A stretch of DNA of 64,000 bases, taken from a virus. Numbering within the stretch: the stretch's first letter is position 1; each line of letters opens with the position of its first letter. Positions 11,432 through 21,577 of this stretch are shown in pieces. The DNA is taken from positions 1 through 64,000 of the IMG/VR virus record IMGVR_UViG_3300043787_000193, one strand, 5' to 3'. The translations under genes and the position numbers were made by a program. The notes under the pieces were generated by a model. The model saw only the letters and a list, made by a program, of their open reading frames with translations, ran no database searches and was not told the DNA's origin.

Positions 11432-14245
11432 TTATTGCAACCGCACGCAGAAGAAATCCGCGTGGTAGTTCCCGTTCGAATCAAGTCCCAACCCTTGCAG
11501 CATGGAGGATGCGAAGCAGTACCGCCCGCCCTTGGCGGTGGGGAGCCCAATCGAGTACTGCGATCCGAAGTAGCTGTCCGGCGCCCCACTCTTGCAACGC
11601 GCGTAGATGCTGCCCGGCGGCCCGCAACCGTAGGTGTGAGTGAACATCGTCGGCAACTGGTTCAGGGCGTTTGGAAACAGCGCCTGAATGACGTTGACCT
11701 GATTGAGGGGGCATTCTGGCGGATAGTGCGCCGGGGTCGAGCAGCCAGAAAATTGCGCCGCCAGCATCGAGTCCGTCGCTCCCACTGCGGGATAGCTGTC
11801 ATCCCCGAGCGGGTGGGGTTGGCCGTAGTGCGCGTCTTGCACGATGCCGCCGGGGGCGAACAGGGTATAGCTCTGCGGGCTGGCGATTGGCCGGATATTC
11901 ATGCCCGAGAACACATAGCTGATGGCATGGGTTACCCCAGTGCTGGGGTGATTGTTGAAGAACGGCCCCCCGCCGGCGTTTGAGCCGTTGTAGAACCACG
12001 AATCTCCGATAGTTCCGTTATGCCAGACGGTTAACTGGTTGCTGATTGTGCTGCCCGCGCACTGGCCCTGCGACCAAGGAGGGCCGTTGATGGACCAGAG
12101 CGTGTAGTTTCCATCGAGTGACATCTGGCCGTCGTGGATGCCGTGTCCTCCCGCGCCATTTGATCCCCAGCAGGAGGTGCCGGTGACGACTGCGCCGGAG
12201 GAGTGAAGCTGGGTGAAGTTGGCCGTGAGCCGCCATCCACCGAACCCGCATGGACCGCCAGTGGGAACTGCCGCTTGAACCTGCTCTTGCGTCGCCAGTC
12301 CGGGATCAATAATGAAACTGTCTCCAACTCGGAGATTCGTGCTCGCCAAGACGCAAGTCGTTTGACTCCCCGTAGAAGTCACCGCCTGTGTGAGCGTCGT
12401 GTTCACCGTCCCCTGCAACGTCCCAATCGGCGGAATTGCTTCCGAACACGCCGAAGTCGAGCACGTTCCCGGCGCGAGGAATCCCCAGATCTGCCCGGTA
12501 TTGAAATTCGCAGTGGAGCACCCGAGCGTCTTGTCCCACACGAATGCCCAGTCCGCCGTGCCCTGTCCTCCGGGAGCGATGGTGATGGCGAATCTTTGAT
12601 CGGTTTGCGAAACCGTCATAATGCTGTTCGAGGCCGGAGTGAAAGGCACCACTCCGGGACAGACTCCAGCGCCGAGCAGATCCACCAACTCTGTCTCTAT
12701 AGCGATGTCGGTTTTCGCGTAAGGCTTGTTGGTGAGCGTTCCCGTGTTGCCCACGATGGTGCATGTGGACGAAGTGCAGCTCGAGATCGGGTAGTTCACG
12801 TAATTGACTGCCAGCGTTCCGGTCCAACTCGAGAGCGGCGGTGCGGCGGAATTATTCGTGACGAAGGTGACGATGGAGTTTCCGCCCGAGTTCACGCTGT
12901 TTGCCGTGCCTGCCGGGATGTCCGCTTGCCAGATTTGCGACCGGCTTTGGGTGTAATAGAAGCGCGTGTCCAGGGTGCGGCTGAAGCTGAATTCTCCCGT
13001 GACTCCGATACCTTTTGATCCGCTGATGTCGCCCGTGTTGACCACTGCATCGCAATTCCCGGTGGTGTTCACGTAGAGAATGCGCGTGCCGCCGCCGTTT
13101 CCATAAAAGGCCAGGAAGTCCTCGTTGATAGAACCCGAAAAATCGTTGGCGCTGCCATCGACGGTTCCATTGCTCGATTGCCCGACATTGGTAGCCTGGT
13201 CCGTCATCTGCGTGATGCAATCCGTTCCTGAAGGATTAAGCGTCGTGTCGTAGCCGGTCGAGTTCTGGCCGCCGGTCAGGGGCGCTCCATAGAAGGTGTA
13301 AGAAACCCCGGTCAGTCCAGCAGCGAGTGCAGGCGTAGCCGCAACCGTCGCTACCGTGGTAGAGTTCCACGCCACCACGGTGTACGGCCCCCCACCATTG
13401 ACCACCAGCGCTTTCGTGAGCGGCCAGCTTGTGTTGAAGTTCGTTCCTCCAGTGAGCTGAACGCAGGTTTGACCACCGACTGGGGTGCATCCCCCGGTGG
13501 TAGTGCTGTAAGTCGAAACTGTTCCCGAGGCAAGGGTTGTGGCAAAGGGCGCGGTGATCAGGCCGGGATTCGTGGTGGGAGCCTGGGAGCAGTAATAGTT
13601 TGGCGGACCCGGCGTGCAGGCCGAGCCGCTGATGGTGATGGAGACTTGCACCGCCGCGCTCACGTTCGAGTTGCTGTCTGTCGCCTGCACGCTCCAGGTC
13701 GTCGTGCCTGAGCCCGTCGGCGTCCCCGTCAGGGCTCCGGTCGAGGTATTCAGCGAGATCCCCGTCGGCGGCGAGCCCGAGGAATTGGCCCAGGTGCAGC
13801 AGGTGATTCCCGGATCAGACGCGGTAAAGGTGAAGCCCACATACGCGACGCTCGTTGTACCAGCCGGGAGAACACAGGGCTGCGTACATCCAGCCGGCGG
13901 ATTGTTGATTACGGGAACGGCGCTCACCGTGATGCTGACAGAACCCGTGACGCCGCCGATGGTGCAACTCGCCATCGCCGTGCCAGCCGCCACACCAGTG
14001 ACCACGCTTCCCGAGATGGTGAAGATGGCAGTGTTGGAAGACTGGAATGGGCAGTCATTGCGGAAGATGTTCGGCGCGGGATTATTCAACTGCGCGGTCA
14101 GCACAGAAGTTCCCCCGACTGCGATCGTCGAGGGCGTGGCAACCACGGTGATGCTGGTAGCTGGGGTGATCACCGGGGTGACGACGATCTGCTGGGCCGA
14201 AAGCGGCGCACACAAGAGCGCGAGAGCGAGAAGAATGCGTTTCAT
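11432..14245 (-). CDS. Secreted-type giant fibre protein with Ig-like domains
   Basis: 937 residues. It begins with a clear Sec signal peptide (MKRILLALALLCAPLSAQ). A BIG_2-like Ig domain (about residues 25-110) is followed by a putative-Ig (He_PIG-like) repeat with ISLNTSTGALTGTPTGSGT (about 120-205), then a long Ser/Thr/Gly-rich beta region of propeller-like character with several Cys pairs. It is grouped with two other giant secreted-type proteins between terminase and lysis genes, where receptor-binding proteins often lie. Its role as a tail fibre or surface-binding protein is inferred; a secreted enzyme remains possible. Confidence 0.65.
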   Translation of the reverse strand: MKRILLALALLCAPLSAQQIVVTPVITPATSITVVATPSTIAVGGTSVLTAQLNNPAPNIFRNDCPFQSSNTAIFTISGSVVTGVAAGTAMASCTIGGVTGSVSITVSAVPVINNPPAGCTQPCVLPAGTTSVAYVGFTFTASDPGITCCTWANSSGSPPTGISLNTSTGALTGTPTGSGTTTWSVQATDSNSNVSAAVQVSITISGSACTPGPPNYYCSQAPTTNPGLITAPFATTLASGTVSTYSTTTGGCTPVGGQTCVQLTGGTNFNTSWPLTKALVVNGGGPYTVVAWNSTTVATVAATPALAAGLTGVSYTFYGAPLTGGQNSTGYDTTLNPSGTDCITQMTDQATNVGQSSNGTVDGSANDFSGSINEDFLAFYGNGGGTRILYVNTTGNCDAVVNTGDISGSKGIGVTGEFSFSRTLDTRFYYTQSRSQIWQADIPAGTANSVNSGGNSIVTFVTNNSAAPPLSSWTGTLAVNYVNYPISSCTSSTCTIVGNTGTLTNKPYAKTDIAIETELVDLLGAGVCPGVVPFTPASNSIMTVSQTDQRFAITIAPGGQGTADWAFVWDKTLGCSTANFNTGQIWGFLAPGTCSTSACSEAIPPIGTLQGTVNTTLTQAVTSTGSQTTCVLASTNLRVGDSFIIDPGLATQEQVQAAVPTGGPCGFGGWRLTANFTQLHSSGAVVTGTSCWGSNGAGGHGIHDGQMSLDGNYTLWSINGPPWSQGQCAGSTISNQLTVWHNGTIGDSWFYNGSNAGGGPFFNNHPSTGVTHAISYVFSGMNIRPIASPQSYTLFAPGGIVQDAHYGQPHPLGDDSYPAVGATDSMLAAQFSGCSTPAHYPPECPLNQVNVIQALFPNALNQLPTMFTHTYGCGPPGSIYARCKSGAPDSYFGSQYSIGLPTAKGGRYCFASSMLQGLGLDSNGNYHADFFCVRLQ

Positions 14246-14278
14246 GGGAGTGTGGGTAAAAAGGGAAGAGGTTGTTTT

Positions 14279-17227
14279 CTAGAACTGATTCAGTGGCAAA
14301 GTCGCTATCGGGTATGTATCGGTCACCGGCGGAATCGTGATCCGCACCGTGGGGCCGAAGGTGTAAGTCATGCCTGTGCCGCCGACGACGAAGCCGAAGC
14401 CGGGCCCGGTTCCGTTGGTAAATGTGAAGTCATCGCAGGTTCCCGGTACCGGAATAGTTGAATTGTTCGCGCAGTTGCTCGGAGCGGTGAAGCCTGGATT
14501 CGTAGAGATCGTTCCCGCCGTGTCCTCACTGTTGCTTTGCCAGGTCGCAAAGTTTTGGTTCGCTGAGTTCGAGAAGTTGAACTTCCACACTCCGCTGGCG
14601 CTTTGGTAGTAGAGGTTCTTCACGAATTGCTGAATGCTCGGAGATGTCCCGGTAGGCGGCCCGGTCTGCCCGTTGGCCGTGACGTTGGCGAGCACATCCA
14701 TGCCAAAGATGTTGGACTGGGCAGTGAATTCCAGGATCGTATTGAGCGGACTTTGTACACGAATCCCCCCGCCGAGGTTGCTGAAAATCGCCGAGTTGAG
14801 CAGGATGTTGTTCTGAAAAAGATTATTCTGGCTCGCCAGTTGCGGGCCGAAGTTTTGGTTGATCAGATACCCGGTGGTCCGGTAGCAGAGGTTATATTCC
14901 ACCGTCCACAGTCCGGTGTTGCCGTCGAAGTACAGGCAATGCACGCCGATGTCGGCGGTGTCGCCATTCACGGCGGCGGAGTTCAAATCGTGAACCCGGT
15001 TATGGGAAAACACATTCCCGGTCGCGTTGGTGATCTGGTTCGTGCTCTGACAGGTGGAGACGGAACTGTTCGGGCAGTACGAGGTCATGAAGTAAACCCC
15101 CGTATCCACCGTGATGCCCTGAACGAGATCGTGAAAATCGTTGTACTTGAAAACGATGTTGAAGTCGCCGTGATTCGTCGATACCCACGGACTTGCGGAG
15201 CACTGGTTCGGCCCCGGCTGGCCCGGCTCGCAGACTTCCGATGCACCGTGATAGGTGTGGCCGACGTCGTTGTTCGTCACAGTGACGTTGTTCGCCAAGC
15301 CCACCATGAAACCATCGGCAGAGGAGAACCATCGGCCTGTCTCCTCAAACCAGTTCTGACTGACGGTGACGTTGTTGGGCACTTGCGTGTCGCTCGGGGA
15401 AGTGCCGCTCTGGTTCGGCGCTACGCCGATGCGCGCGCCATAGGCTCCAATGTCGTTGAAGATGTTTCCCGTGATCGTCGGGCTGCTGGCTCCGGTCACC
15501 GCAAGGCCGACAGTAACCGTGTCCTGAAACGTATCCCCAGAAAAAGTGACGTGCGATCCGCAGGCCGCGCACTGCACCATCGAAGCTGTGATCGGCAGGT
15601 TGTAGTCAAGCTGCGTGGAGAGATAGCCGGTCGAAGGAACGGTCCAGTTGTCGTGCTCAAAAGTCAGCCCTTGGAAAGTGGTGTAGTCAATGCTCGTGGC
15701 GGTCAGGACTTGCGCGTTGTTGGGGATGACGACTGCATCGGTATTCGGATTCTCCCCGCCCAGCTCGATGTAATTCAGGGTCCAGTTGGGATAGTTCGGA
15801 TTGGTGCTCGAACGGTCGAGATACCACTGCCCCGGCTGGTAGAAGCACTCCAGACAGTTCTCCACCATGTAGCGGTAGCCGCCCTGGTAGGGCACCCCGG
15901 CGCCGCCCGAGCCGCGGCAGTTCGATGGTCCGCAGGTCGTCGTGATGGTGTGGTGGGTGTCATCCGTCGAAGAAATTCTCTGAAAATCCTCGGTCCACTT
16001 GTCCCATGCAAACACTTCGCAGTCGAACGGTCCTCCGAGGTTGCAACTGGTCAGGCCGGTGGGCAGGTTATTGTCTGCGGTGCTGTAGACGAAACTCGCA
16101 TTGATGGCGTTCGGCCCTTGCGTCGCGATGCCAACAGAGATCATGGTTGAAGTGATGTCGGCATGGGTGTACGGGCATTGGAAAGAACTGGACGAAAGGC
16201 CGGTCGCTGAAACGGTGCAGGTCGTCGTACCGTCTAGAAACTTCCAAGTCGTATTCGTGATTCCGGTGAAGGTGACGTTGTAGCTGGAAAGAAAAGTGTT
16301 GCTCACCGTGACCGTGAGCACGTTGCTGGTGAGTGCTAAATTGCTGATCGTGCCGCTCGGGTTTCCCGCATGCTCGAAGGTTCCGATGTCGTTGACGACG
16401 GTCGCCGCGCTGCCTGGAGTCTCCGCTACGCCTGTCGCGCCATTCACAATCAAAGTGGACGAGGTGCAGGAGTTGACCTGAAACAGCCCGTTGTTCGCGG
16501 CGTTCGAGAAGCCCATGATAAACACGGAGCTGGTCGAACTGACTCCCGCAGGACCGCCAGAGACTTGCGTCGGGCTGTAGCATCCCGTGAATGTGCCGTT
16601 GTACTGCGTCAAGCCGCCGCTCGCGCCATTGTTGACGCTCGTCGCTGAATAGGTGTTCGCTCCCAGCCTTGGCCGGAATCGTCGCGCCCCGTAATTCACG
16701 GACCCAGCGTTGTAGTAGAACAGCGCCTCGAAAAATGGCGTGGTGTTTGCGATCGCCACTTGATCGCAGGTAAAACCAGCCGTATGCGCCGCCGCGCAGG
16801 TTCCGGTTGTGACGTTGCGAGTCCATCCCGTGATTTGCGTGCCGCCGCTGAAGACGGGAGACTGGCCGGGAAGCGCAAGATAGGTCACGGGACAGAGCGA
16901 TGTTCCAGTGTCGGAAGCAATGAAGGCCGACGTCGTGTTGTAGTACGGATTGGATGCGAGGCCGGAGACAGCAATTGTGATCGGCCCAGCACAAGTCGAT
17001 AGCGCCGTCCTGACTAAAGACCGCGTGTGATCGAGCGTCAGGCAGGGTGTCCCCAGAGCCGTGCAATTGTTGCTGTCGCTTCCCGCCGGGGAAAGATAGA
17101 AGCTGTAGCCCGTCGTCACGGGCGAGACCGTCATCCCCGTCGTGGTGAAGCCCGTGGACGTAACCTGCGCCCACGCGAAAGCCGCGAGCAGCGGGACCAA
17201 CCACGTAATTGTCGCGAGTCTCTTCAA
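14279..17227 (-). CDS. Secreted beta-helix protein (tailspike-like)
   Basis: 982 residues from a TTG start just after the previous stop. The N-terminal signal peptide ends at about AAFAWAQ. The next part (YSFYLSPAGSDSNNCTALGT...) is the usual opening of right-handed parallel beta-helix proteins (pectate-lyase-like, DUF1565-type), and the body has many Asn- and Gly-rich repeats of helix turns (e.g. GNVFSHNRVHDLN). Such folds are typical of phage tailspike depolymerases and of secreted polysaccharide lyases. Catalytic residues cannot be assigned. Cysteine content is high for a virion protein and compatible with export. Confidence 0.7.
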   Translation of the reverse strand: MKRLATITWLVPLLAAFAWAQVTSTGFTTTGMTVSPVTTGYSFYLSPAGSDSNNCTALGTPCLTLDHTRSLVRTALSTCAGPITIAVSGLASNPYYNTTSAFIASDTGTSLCPVTYLALPGQSPVFSGGTQITGWTRNVTTGTCAAAHTAGFTCDQVAIANTTPFFEALFYYNAGSVNYGARRFRPRLGANTYSATSVNNGASGGLTQYNGTFTGCYSPTQVSGGPAGVSSTSSVFIMGFSNAANNGLFQVNSCTSSTLIVNGATGVAETPGSAATVVNDIGTFEHAGNPSGTISNLALTSNVLTVTVSNTFLSSYNVTFTGITNTTWKFLDGTTTCTVSATGLSSSSFQCPYTHADITSTMISVGIATQGPNAINASFVYSTADNNLPTGLTSCNLGGPFDCEVFAWDKWTEDFQRISSTDDTHHTITTTCGPSNCRGSGGAGVPYQGGYRYMVENCLECFYQPGQWYLDRSSTNPNYPNWTLNYIELGGENPNTDAVVIPNNAQVLTATSIDYTTFQGLTFEHDNWTVPSTGYLSTQLDYNLPITASMVQCAACGSHVTFSGDTFQDTVTVGLAVTGASSPTITGNIFNDIGAYGARIGVAPNQSGTSPSDTQVPNNVTVSQNWFEETGRWFSSADGFMVGLANNVTVTNNDVGHTYHGASEVCEPGQPGPNQCSASPWVSTNHGDFNIVFKYNDFHDLVQGITVDTGVYFMTSYCPNSSVSTCQSTNQITNATGNVFSHNRVHDLNSAAVNGDTADIGVHCLYFDGNTGLWTVEYNLCYRTTGYLINQNFGPQLASQNNLFQNNILLNSAIFSNLGGGIRVQSPLNTILEFTAQSNIFGMDVLANVTANGQTGPPTGTSPSIQQFVKNLYYQSASGVWKFNFSNSANQNFATWQSNSEDTAGTISTNPGFTAPSNCANNSTIPVPGTCDDFTFTNGTGPGFGFVVGGTGMTYTFGPTVRITIPPVTDTYPIATLPLNQF

Positions 17228-17228
17228 C

Positions 17229-19640
17229 TCAGTACATCCTCACGGCGTAGGCGTGAACGTCATAGGTCCAGGTTCCCGTGGTGCAAGCGGTGTAGGTCGC
17301 GGTCAAGGTAAGGTTGGAGCTGCTGCCCACATAAACATCGTTCACCTGGTTCACGTATGAACCCGTGCCGGTTGCCGCTGTGCCCGGAGTCAGCGTGAGC
17401 GTTGCTCCGACGCGCGCGTGTGTGCCGTCAGTCCAGCCGACCGAGATCGTCAGGACGCCGGAGCCCACGGTCGTACAGCCAGCGCTTTGATCGGCGTACA
17501 CGTTGAACTGGTAGTGCCCAGCAGAAACCGACGAAGCCACAGTTTGCGGACTCCCGGAATTCGCGGTGGAGACGCCGGTTTGATCCAGCCGGTAGGAACT
17601 TGGGACGCAACCCTGAAGTTGATTTGTGCTGTTGCCCAAAGCCAGACAATCGGTGGGCAGGGAACCGGTTACATAGGCCGTACTAGATGGAGTGTTTAAC
17701 ACCCATTCTGTCCCGTCATAGCAGGCCTCAAAAACGCCCCCGCTCGTCATATCAACGCCGGTGGCTGCGAGAGCCGCGACTCCCGCCTCCGTGCGCTTGT
17801 AAAGATTGATCGCGCCGTAGGCCGTCGCTCCGGTGTAGGGTGTGACGTTGAGGGTGCTGGTCGCATTTCCTGCGCTGGCAGTCTTGAAATTCACGCACAG
17901 CCCAGTCGCGATGCTGGCCGGAAGTCCCTGGACGGTGATGACAACATTTCCTCCGGAGCCACTGTCGAGTGCGTAGGGGATGGGCGGCGGACAATTTGTG
18001 GTGGAGAGTCCCCCGTTGGCCGTGGAACATGCGGGATTCAAAGCAGTCGTGCTGATCGTGGCCGCAGTCGCAATCCCGGCATCCGTTCCGACCATCGCTT
18101 TATGGTTGAACGTTGCCGCACTCACATCCCCCGAACCGCTGCCATAAGTGAGAGTCGTGCCGTTGTCGGTCAGGTTGGCATCGCCTGAGATCGTGTTGCC
18201 GGAGGCGTTGTAAATTCCAAGCTGGTGAATCGTCGCCGAGTTGACTGTTCCTCCCCCTGATGCGGAGACTGTGCCCGGTTCGATATCGTCCCACTCGGTT
18301 CCGTCCCACACTGCTTTTACGATGAAGGGCGCAACGTTGATGTCATTTGCCAGCAGCGCGGCCAAGCCCGAGGAACTGATTTTCTTGATAGGCTGAATGC
18401 CCGTCGTGCACCAGTTCAACGTGGAGGCTCCTGTGTTCGCGTGGAGCGCCACGAAGTAAGCCATGAGTCCGACGCTGAGAGAAACAGTCGGCGCGCTCAC
18501 CCCCACGGGGCAGGCCACATAAGCGTTTGCTGTGCCGGTGTCAGTGGGGACGGAAATTCCCACCGCAGGCGCCGTCTCAATTCCGTTCTGCGAGTTGACC
18601 GTGAAATTCGGGCAGGTGATCGGCATCCCCGTCGCGGCGCTGTAGCACATGATGTTGCCGTCTACATAGGGAACCGACTGAAAGGCGGTGGTATAGACTC
18701 TCTGATTCGCCAGACCGTTTGGGTCCCACGACAGCGCGCTTGATCCCGTTGCTAAATCGACCTGATCGCACAGTTGGTCGTAGCCGAGAGGATTCAGCAG
18801 GCAAAACGGGTCTTCCTGATTGAAGAGAACGGCAGAGACGCCCGGAGGGGTGGAGGGGCCGATGGTCAGGGGGCCGTTCACCGGGGGCAGGGTGATGGGG
18901 CTTGGCAAGGACACCGTGGCCGTGCTCCCGACTGTTGTAACGTTGACTTGGTTGGGCGTGCCGACGACGGTGGTGGGCGTGGCTCCGGGCAATCCGATGA
19001 TGGTGGCGCCGGTGAAATCAAATGTGCAGGGGCCAAGGCCGTCCGTGGGGCTGCACAGAAACGAGCCGATAAAATTACCCGTTGTGCCCGCTGGCTGGTT
19101 CCACGTTTGGGTGTTGGTCGGATTCTCGTAAAGCTGCGAGAATCCCGGCGTCGGTGGCGGCTGCGTCATCGGGTCGGCAGTGACCAGGTTGAAAGTTCCG
19201 AGGCTCGCCTGGTTGCCGCAGGTGGTGATGGTCGCCGAGGCCGAGCAGATGACGTAAGGGATGCCGCCGCGCAAGGGATGCGAGGCGTCCTTCATGGGCG
19301 TGACCACGTAGTAGGTCGAGATCACGTTGCCGCAGGTCATCTGGTCGTTGCCGAGAATCGAGCCCACGATGGCGGAGCCGGGGGTGACCGGATAGAGATC
19401 GAAAGCGTCTTGCGCGACTACGGAGGGCTGGCCAGGGATGACCGGGATGTTGTCGCCGCAGTTCACCAACTGGAAGTGCAGATAAGCGGTGCGGTAGGCG
19501 TTGGCGATGCCGCCGGTCATGGTGCCTGTGGTCAGGGTGGTGTTGATCGAGACCTGGGCCGCGAGCGGAATCGTCGAGACCAGGACGGTCGAGAAAAAGA
19601 CCGCCGCGAGCAGGGAAGCGAAAACGATGGCTTTACGCAT
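17229..19640 (-). CDS. Secreted-type tail fibre protein
   Basis: 803 residues with an N-terminal hydrophobic signal segment (ASLLAAVFFSTVLVSTIPLA) and AQ near residues 28-29. The middle has Gly/Thr/Ser-rich repeats, and the C-terminus a compact beta domain (GVLTISVGWTDGTHARVGAT) like the head of many collar or fibre proteins. Its position directly after the terminase and tandem arrangement with two other secreted-type proteins support a role in host binding. The ATG at 19640 lies 33 bases after the terminase-side gene boundary on the minus strand. Confidence 0.6.
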   Translation of the reverse strand: MRKAIVFASLLAAVFFSTVLVSTIPLAAQVSINTTLTTGTMTGGIANAYRTAYLHFQLVNCGDNIPVIPGQPSVVAQDAFDLYPVTPGSAIVGSILGNDQMTCGNVISTYYVVTPMKDASHPLRGGIPYVICSASATITTCGNQASLGTFNLVTADPMTQPPPTPGFSQLYENPTNTQTWNQPAGTTGNFIGSFLCSPTDGLGPCTFDFTGATIIGLPGATPTTVVGTPNQVNVTTVGSTATVSLPSPITLPPVNGPLTIGPSTPPGVSAVLFNQEDPFCLLNPLGYDQLCDQVDLATGSSALSWDPNGLANQRVYTTAFQSVPYVDGNIMCYSAATGMPITCPNFTVNSQNGIETAPAVGISVPTDTGTANAYVACPVGVSAPTVSLSVGLMAYFVALHANTGASTLNWCTTGIQPIKKISSSGLAALLANDINVAPFIVKAVWDGTEWDDIEPGTVSASGGGTVNSATIHQLGIYNASGNTISGDANLTDNGTTLTYGSGSGDVSAATFNHKAMVGTDAGIATAATISTTALNPACSTANGGLSTTNCPPPIPYALDSGSGGNVVITVQGLPASIATGLCVNFKTASAGNATSTLNVTPYTGATAYGAINLYKRTEAGVAALAATGVDMTSGGVFEACYDGTEWVLNTPSSTAYVTGSLPTDCLALGNSTNQLQGCVPSSYRLDQTGVSTANSGSPQTVASSVSAGHYQFNVYADQSAGCTTVGSGVLTISVGWTDGTHARVGATLTLTPGTAATGTGSYVNQVNDVYVGSSSNLTLTATYTACTTGTWTYDVHAYAVRMY

Positions 19641-19672
19641 GGGAATCTATCGGCTGGTTTTATTGACGGAGG

Positions 19673-20794
19673 CTATCGGCGTTGCTTGCGGGCTTCCTCG
19701 GCTAGGGCGTGGCGGATGTTGCCGCCGTAATAGCTCATGGCGGGGCCTTCCGCTTCCCGTTCTTCTTGCTGGATCTTCGAGAGTTCGAGCATGGCTTCGG
19801 TGGGGGATTTCTTTTTCCAGAGTTCGCCCACGCGCTCGCTCACGCGCTGATCGTAAGTTTTCTTGGTAGGCTCAGGGTGCGACATGACGACGTATTTCGA
19901 GGCGTCCGCCGCGTGGTTGTCTTTATCGACGATGGCCTCACTCAAGTTGCGGCTCATCAACTGCTGCGCCGTAAGCTTCACTCGGCGGGTGCGCATCAGC
20001 TCCCACAGCAGGTTTGGACAGTCCCACTGGTGAAGTCCCGGCTGCGGACGTTCGCTCGAATTGCGGCAGACGATGCGGATCGTAGGTTCGCGTTCGTCGA
20101 GATTCGACCAGTGCAGCAACATGCGCTCCGCGAAACTCACGTCGGAGCGGTCGCCGTGAAACTTCGAGAAGATTCCCAGGCCTTCCTCGTCGTAGAGTTC
20201 CGCGATCGACTTGGCGCGCGCCTGCGCTTCTCCTGGCCGGGCCTGCCCCTGCTCCATGTTGGCGGGGAAGATGCTCGGGTCGGCGTGACACACGTCCATG
20301 CGAAACACGTCCTGCATTTCTTTCAACCGAGGCGCGTGCTGCGCCACTTCCATGCCCGGCACGTAGTACTCGCCGCAGAAATAACCCACTCCGTCGTGAT
20401 CGAAGTAGCAGCGCTCCAAAACGGTGGGATTGGTTTTGCCGTAATCGAAACCGCCTTCGAGACGCCACTCCGGATGCGGCCGCCAGCGCGGATCGGTGAT
20501 AACGATCTTCGACCAATAAGTGGTGAGCGTGGATGCAAACACTAATTCTCCGCCGCCGGCTTCATCGCGGATGTCCTGCTCGCGGTCCCAATCGGCCTGC
20601 GAAGTGTATTTCTTGCGTTCCGTCTTTTTCCAGTCGGGATTGGTGTCAGGGTTGCGCTCAGGATGGACCGAGTAGTGCAGGCGAACCACAGGAATGCCGC
20701 CCGAGGTGCGACGGATGCGCTCGCCGGGGCGCACTTCCACGTCGCTCTGGGCGGGCAGTTTTCTTGTCTTCACTAACGCTTCGAGCGCTTTCAT
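19673..20794 (-). CDS. terL: Large terminase, nuclease half
   Basis: 373 residues from ATG 20794. It carries the RNase H-like nuclease features of large terminases: a first acidic strand (LEGGFDYGKTNP), a second (MDVCHADPSIFP) and a third (DNHAADASKYVV), plus an N-terminal linker with RIRRTSGGIPVVRLHYSVHP. It cuts the phage concatemer during packaging. It is in the same frame as the ATPase half and separated from it only by TGA 20803-20801 and two codons (Ser-Cys). Thus the normally single terminase is split by one stop. Reinitiation at ATG 20794, six bases after the stop, could supply this half. Confidence 0.85.
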   Translation of the reverse strand: MKALEALVKTRKLPAQSDVEVRPGERIRRTSGGIPVVRLHYSVHPERNPDTNPDWKKTERKKYTSQADWDREQDIRDEAGGGELVFASTLTTYWSKIVITDPRWRPHPEWRLEGGFDYGKTNPTVLERCYFDHDGVGYFCGEYYVPGMEVAQHAPRLKEMQDVFRMDVCHADPSIFPANMEQGQARPGEAQARAKSIAELYDEEGLGIFSKFHGDRSDVSFAERMLLHWSNLDEREPTIRIVCRNSSERPQPGLHQWDCPNLLWELMRTRRVKLTAQQLMSRNLSEAIVDKDNHAADASKYVVMSHPEPTKKTYDQRVSERVGELWKKKSPTEAMLELSKIQQEEREAEGPAMSYYGGNIRHALAEEARKQRR

Positions 20795-20800
20795 GCAGGA

Positions 20801-21577
20801 TCAATCTTCGCTGGTGCGGATGATGTCGTGGCGTGCGTCGGCGTACCAGCCGGGTCCAGCAGAGGAGTTGAAAATAATCTTGCCCTTCACCGCGGAAATC
20901 GCTTCGTTGTAGCATTCGCCGGCGTCCGCCTGAAACGAGCTTTCATCGTTCAAGTAGCCCCAAGGGTGATAGCTGCGCACCTGGTCGGCCCCTCCGGGGA
21001 TGCCCACGATGTATCCGCCGGCCGCAAAACTCAGCGAATGCTCCGGCTGCAGGTCCACGGGCTTCGTGAGTGGGTAGGCATCCTTCAACCACTGAGGTTG
21101 TCTTCGATAGAGACACTTCGCGTATTCAACGAGCTGGATTACCTTGTCGTCCTTCTGGGTCTGGAAGAGAACGCCGCGGTGCGGGACGCGCATCGCATTC
21201 AAGGTGAGATAGGCGACACAAGCCCAGGAGACCATCAGGTCGCGCGATTTCTCAATCCATGTGATCTGTTCCGCTTCGAAAATCTGGAACAGATCCTGAA
21301 AATAATCGAAGCGGGGAAACTTCTCGTAAGGCGACGGCCGCTTTTCCTCCACCCAGTGTTCGTTGTAGGTTTCAGTGTGCTCCGTAGCCCAGATATAGGC
21401 GTCGCGCGTGGCTTCTTCGGCCTTGCCATCGCGCTCGGCCACTTGCACGCTGAGATCCTCGGGCGGTTTGTAGCGCGCGCGCTGGGTCAATTCGAAACGG
21501 GCATTGGCCAAGCCCCAGCGCGGATCGGTGCGCAAGCGGTAGTTTGAGAGCTGCGGCAGTGTCGCGTTACGTTTCAT
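20801..21577 (-). CDS. terL: Large terminase, ATPase half
   Basis: 258 residues from ATG 21577 (11-base overlap with the small-subunit gene). KSRDLMVS at 110-117 fits the atypical Walker A of terminases, and PWGYLNDESS fits Walker B. The coupling-motif region NSSAGPGWYADARHD follows. The frame stops at TGA 20803-20801 after IIRTSED. The same frame continues uninterrupted into the nuclease domain, so either the ATPase acts as a separate subunit, or UGA is read through (for example as Trp), or the sequence carries a nonsense mutation. Confidence 0.85.
   Translation of the reverse strand: MKRNATLPQLSNYRLRTDPRWGLANARFELTQRARYKPPEDLSVQVAERDGKAEEATRDAYIWATEHTETYNEHWVEEKRPSPYEKFPRFDYFQDLFQIFEAEQITWIEKSRDLMVSWACVAYLTLNAMRVPHRGVLFQTQKDDKVIQLVEYAKCLYRRQPQWLKDAYPLTKPVDLQPEHSLSFAAGGYIVGIPGGADQVRSYHPWGYLNDESSFQADAGECYNEAISAVKGKIIFNSSAGPGWYADARHDIIRTSED

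Noticed and set aside
20801-20803. Genome-wide reassignment of TGA to Trp
   Set aside because: TGA is the stop in most of the ATGA/GTGA overlaps of the early operon, so the terminase TGA must be local.
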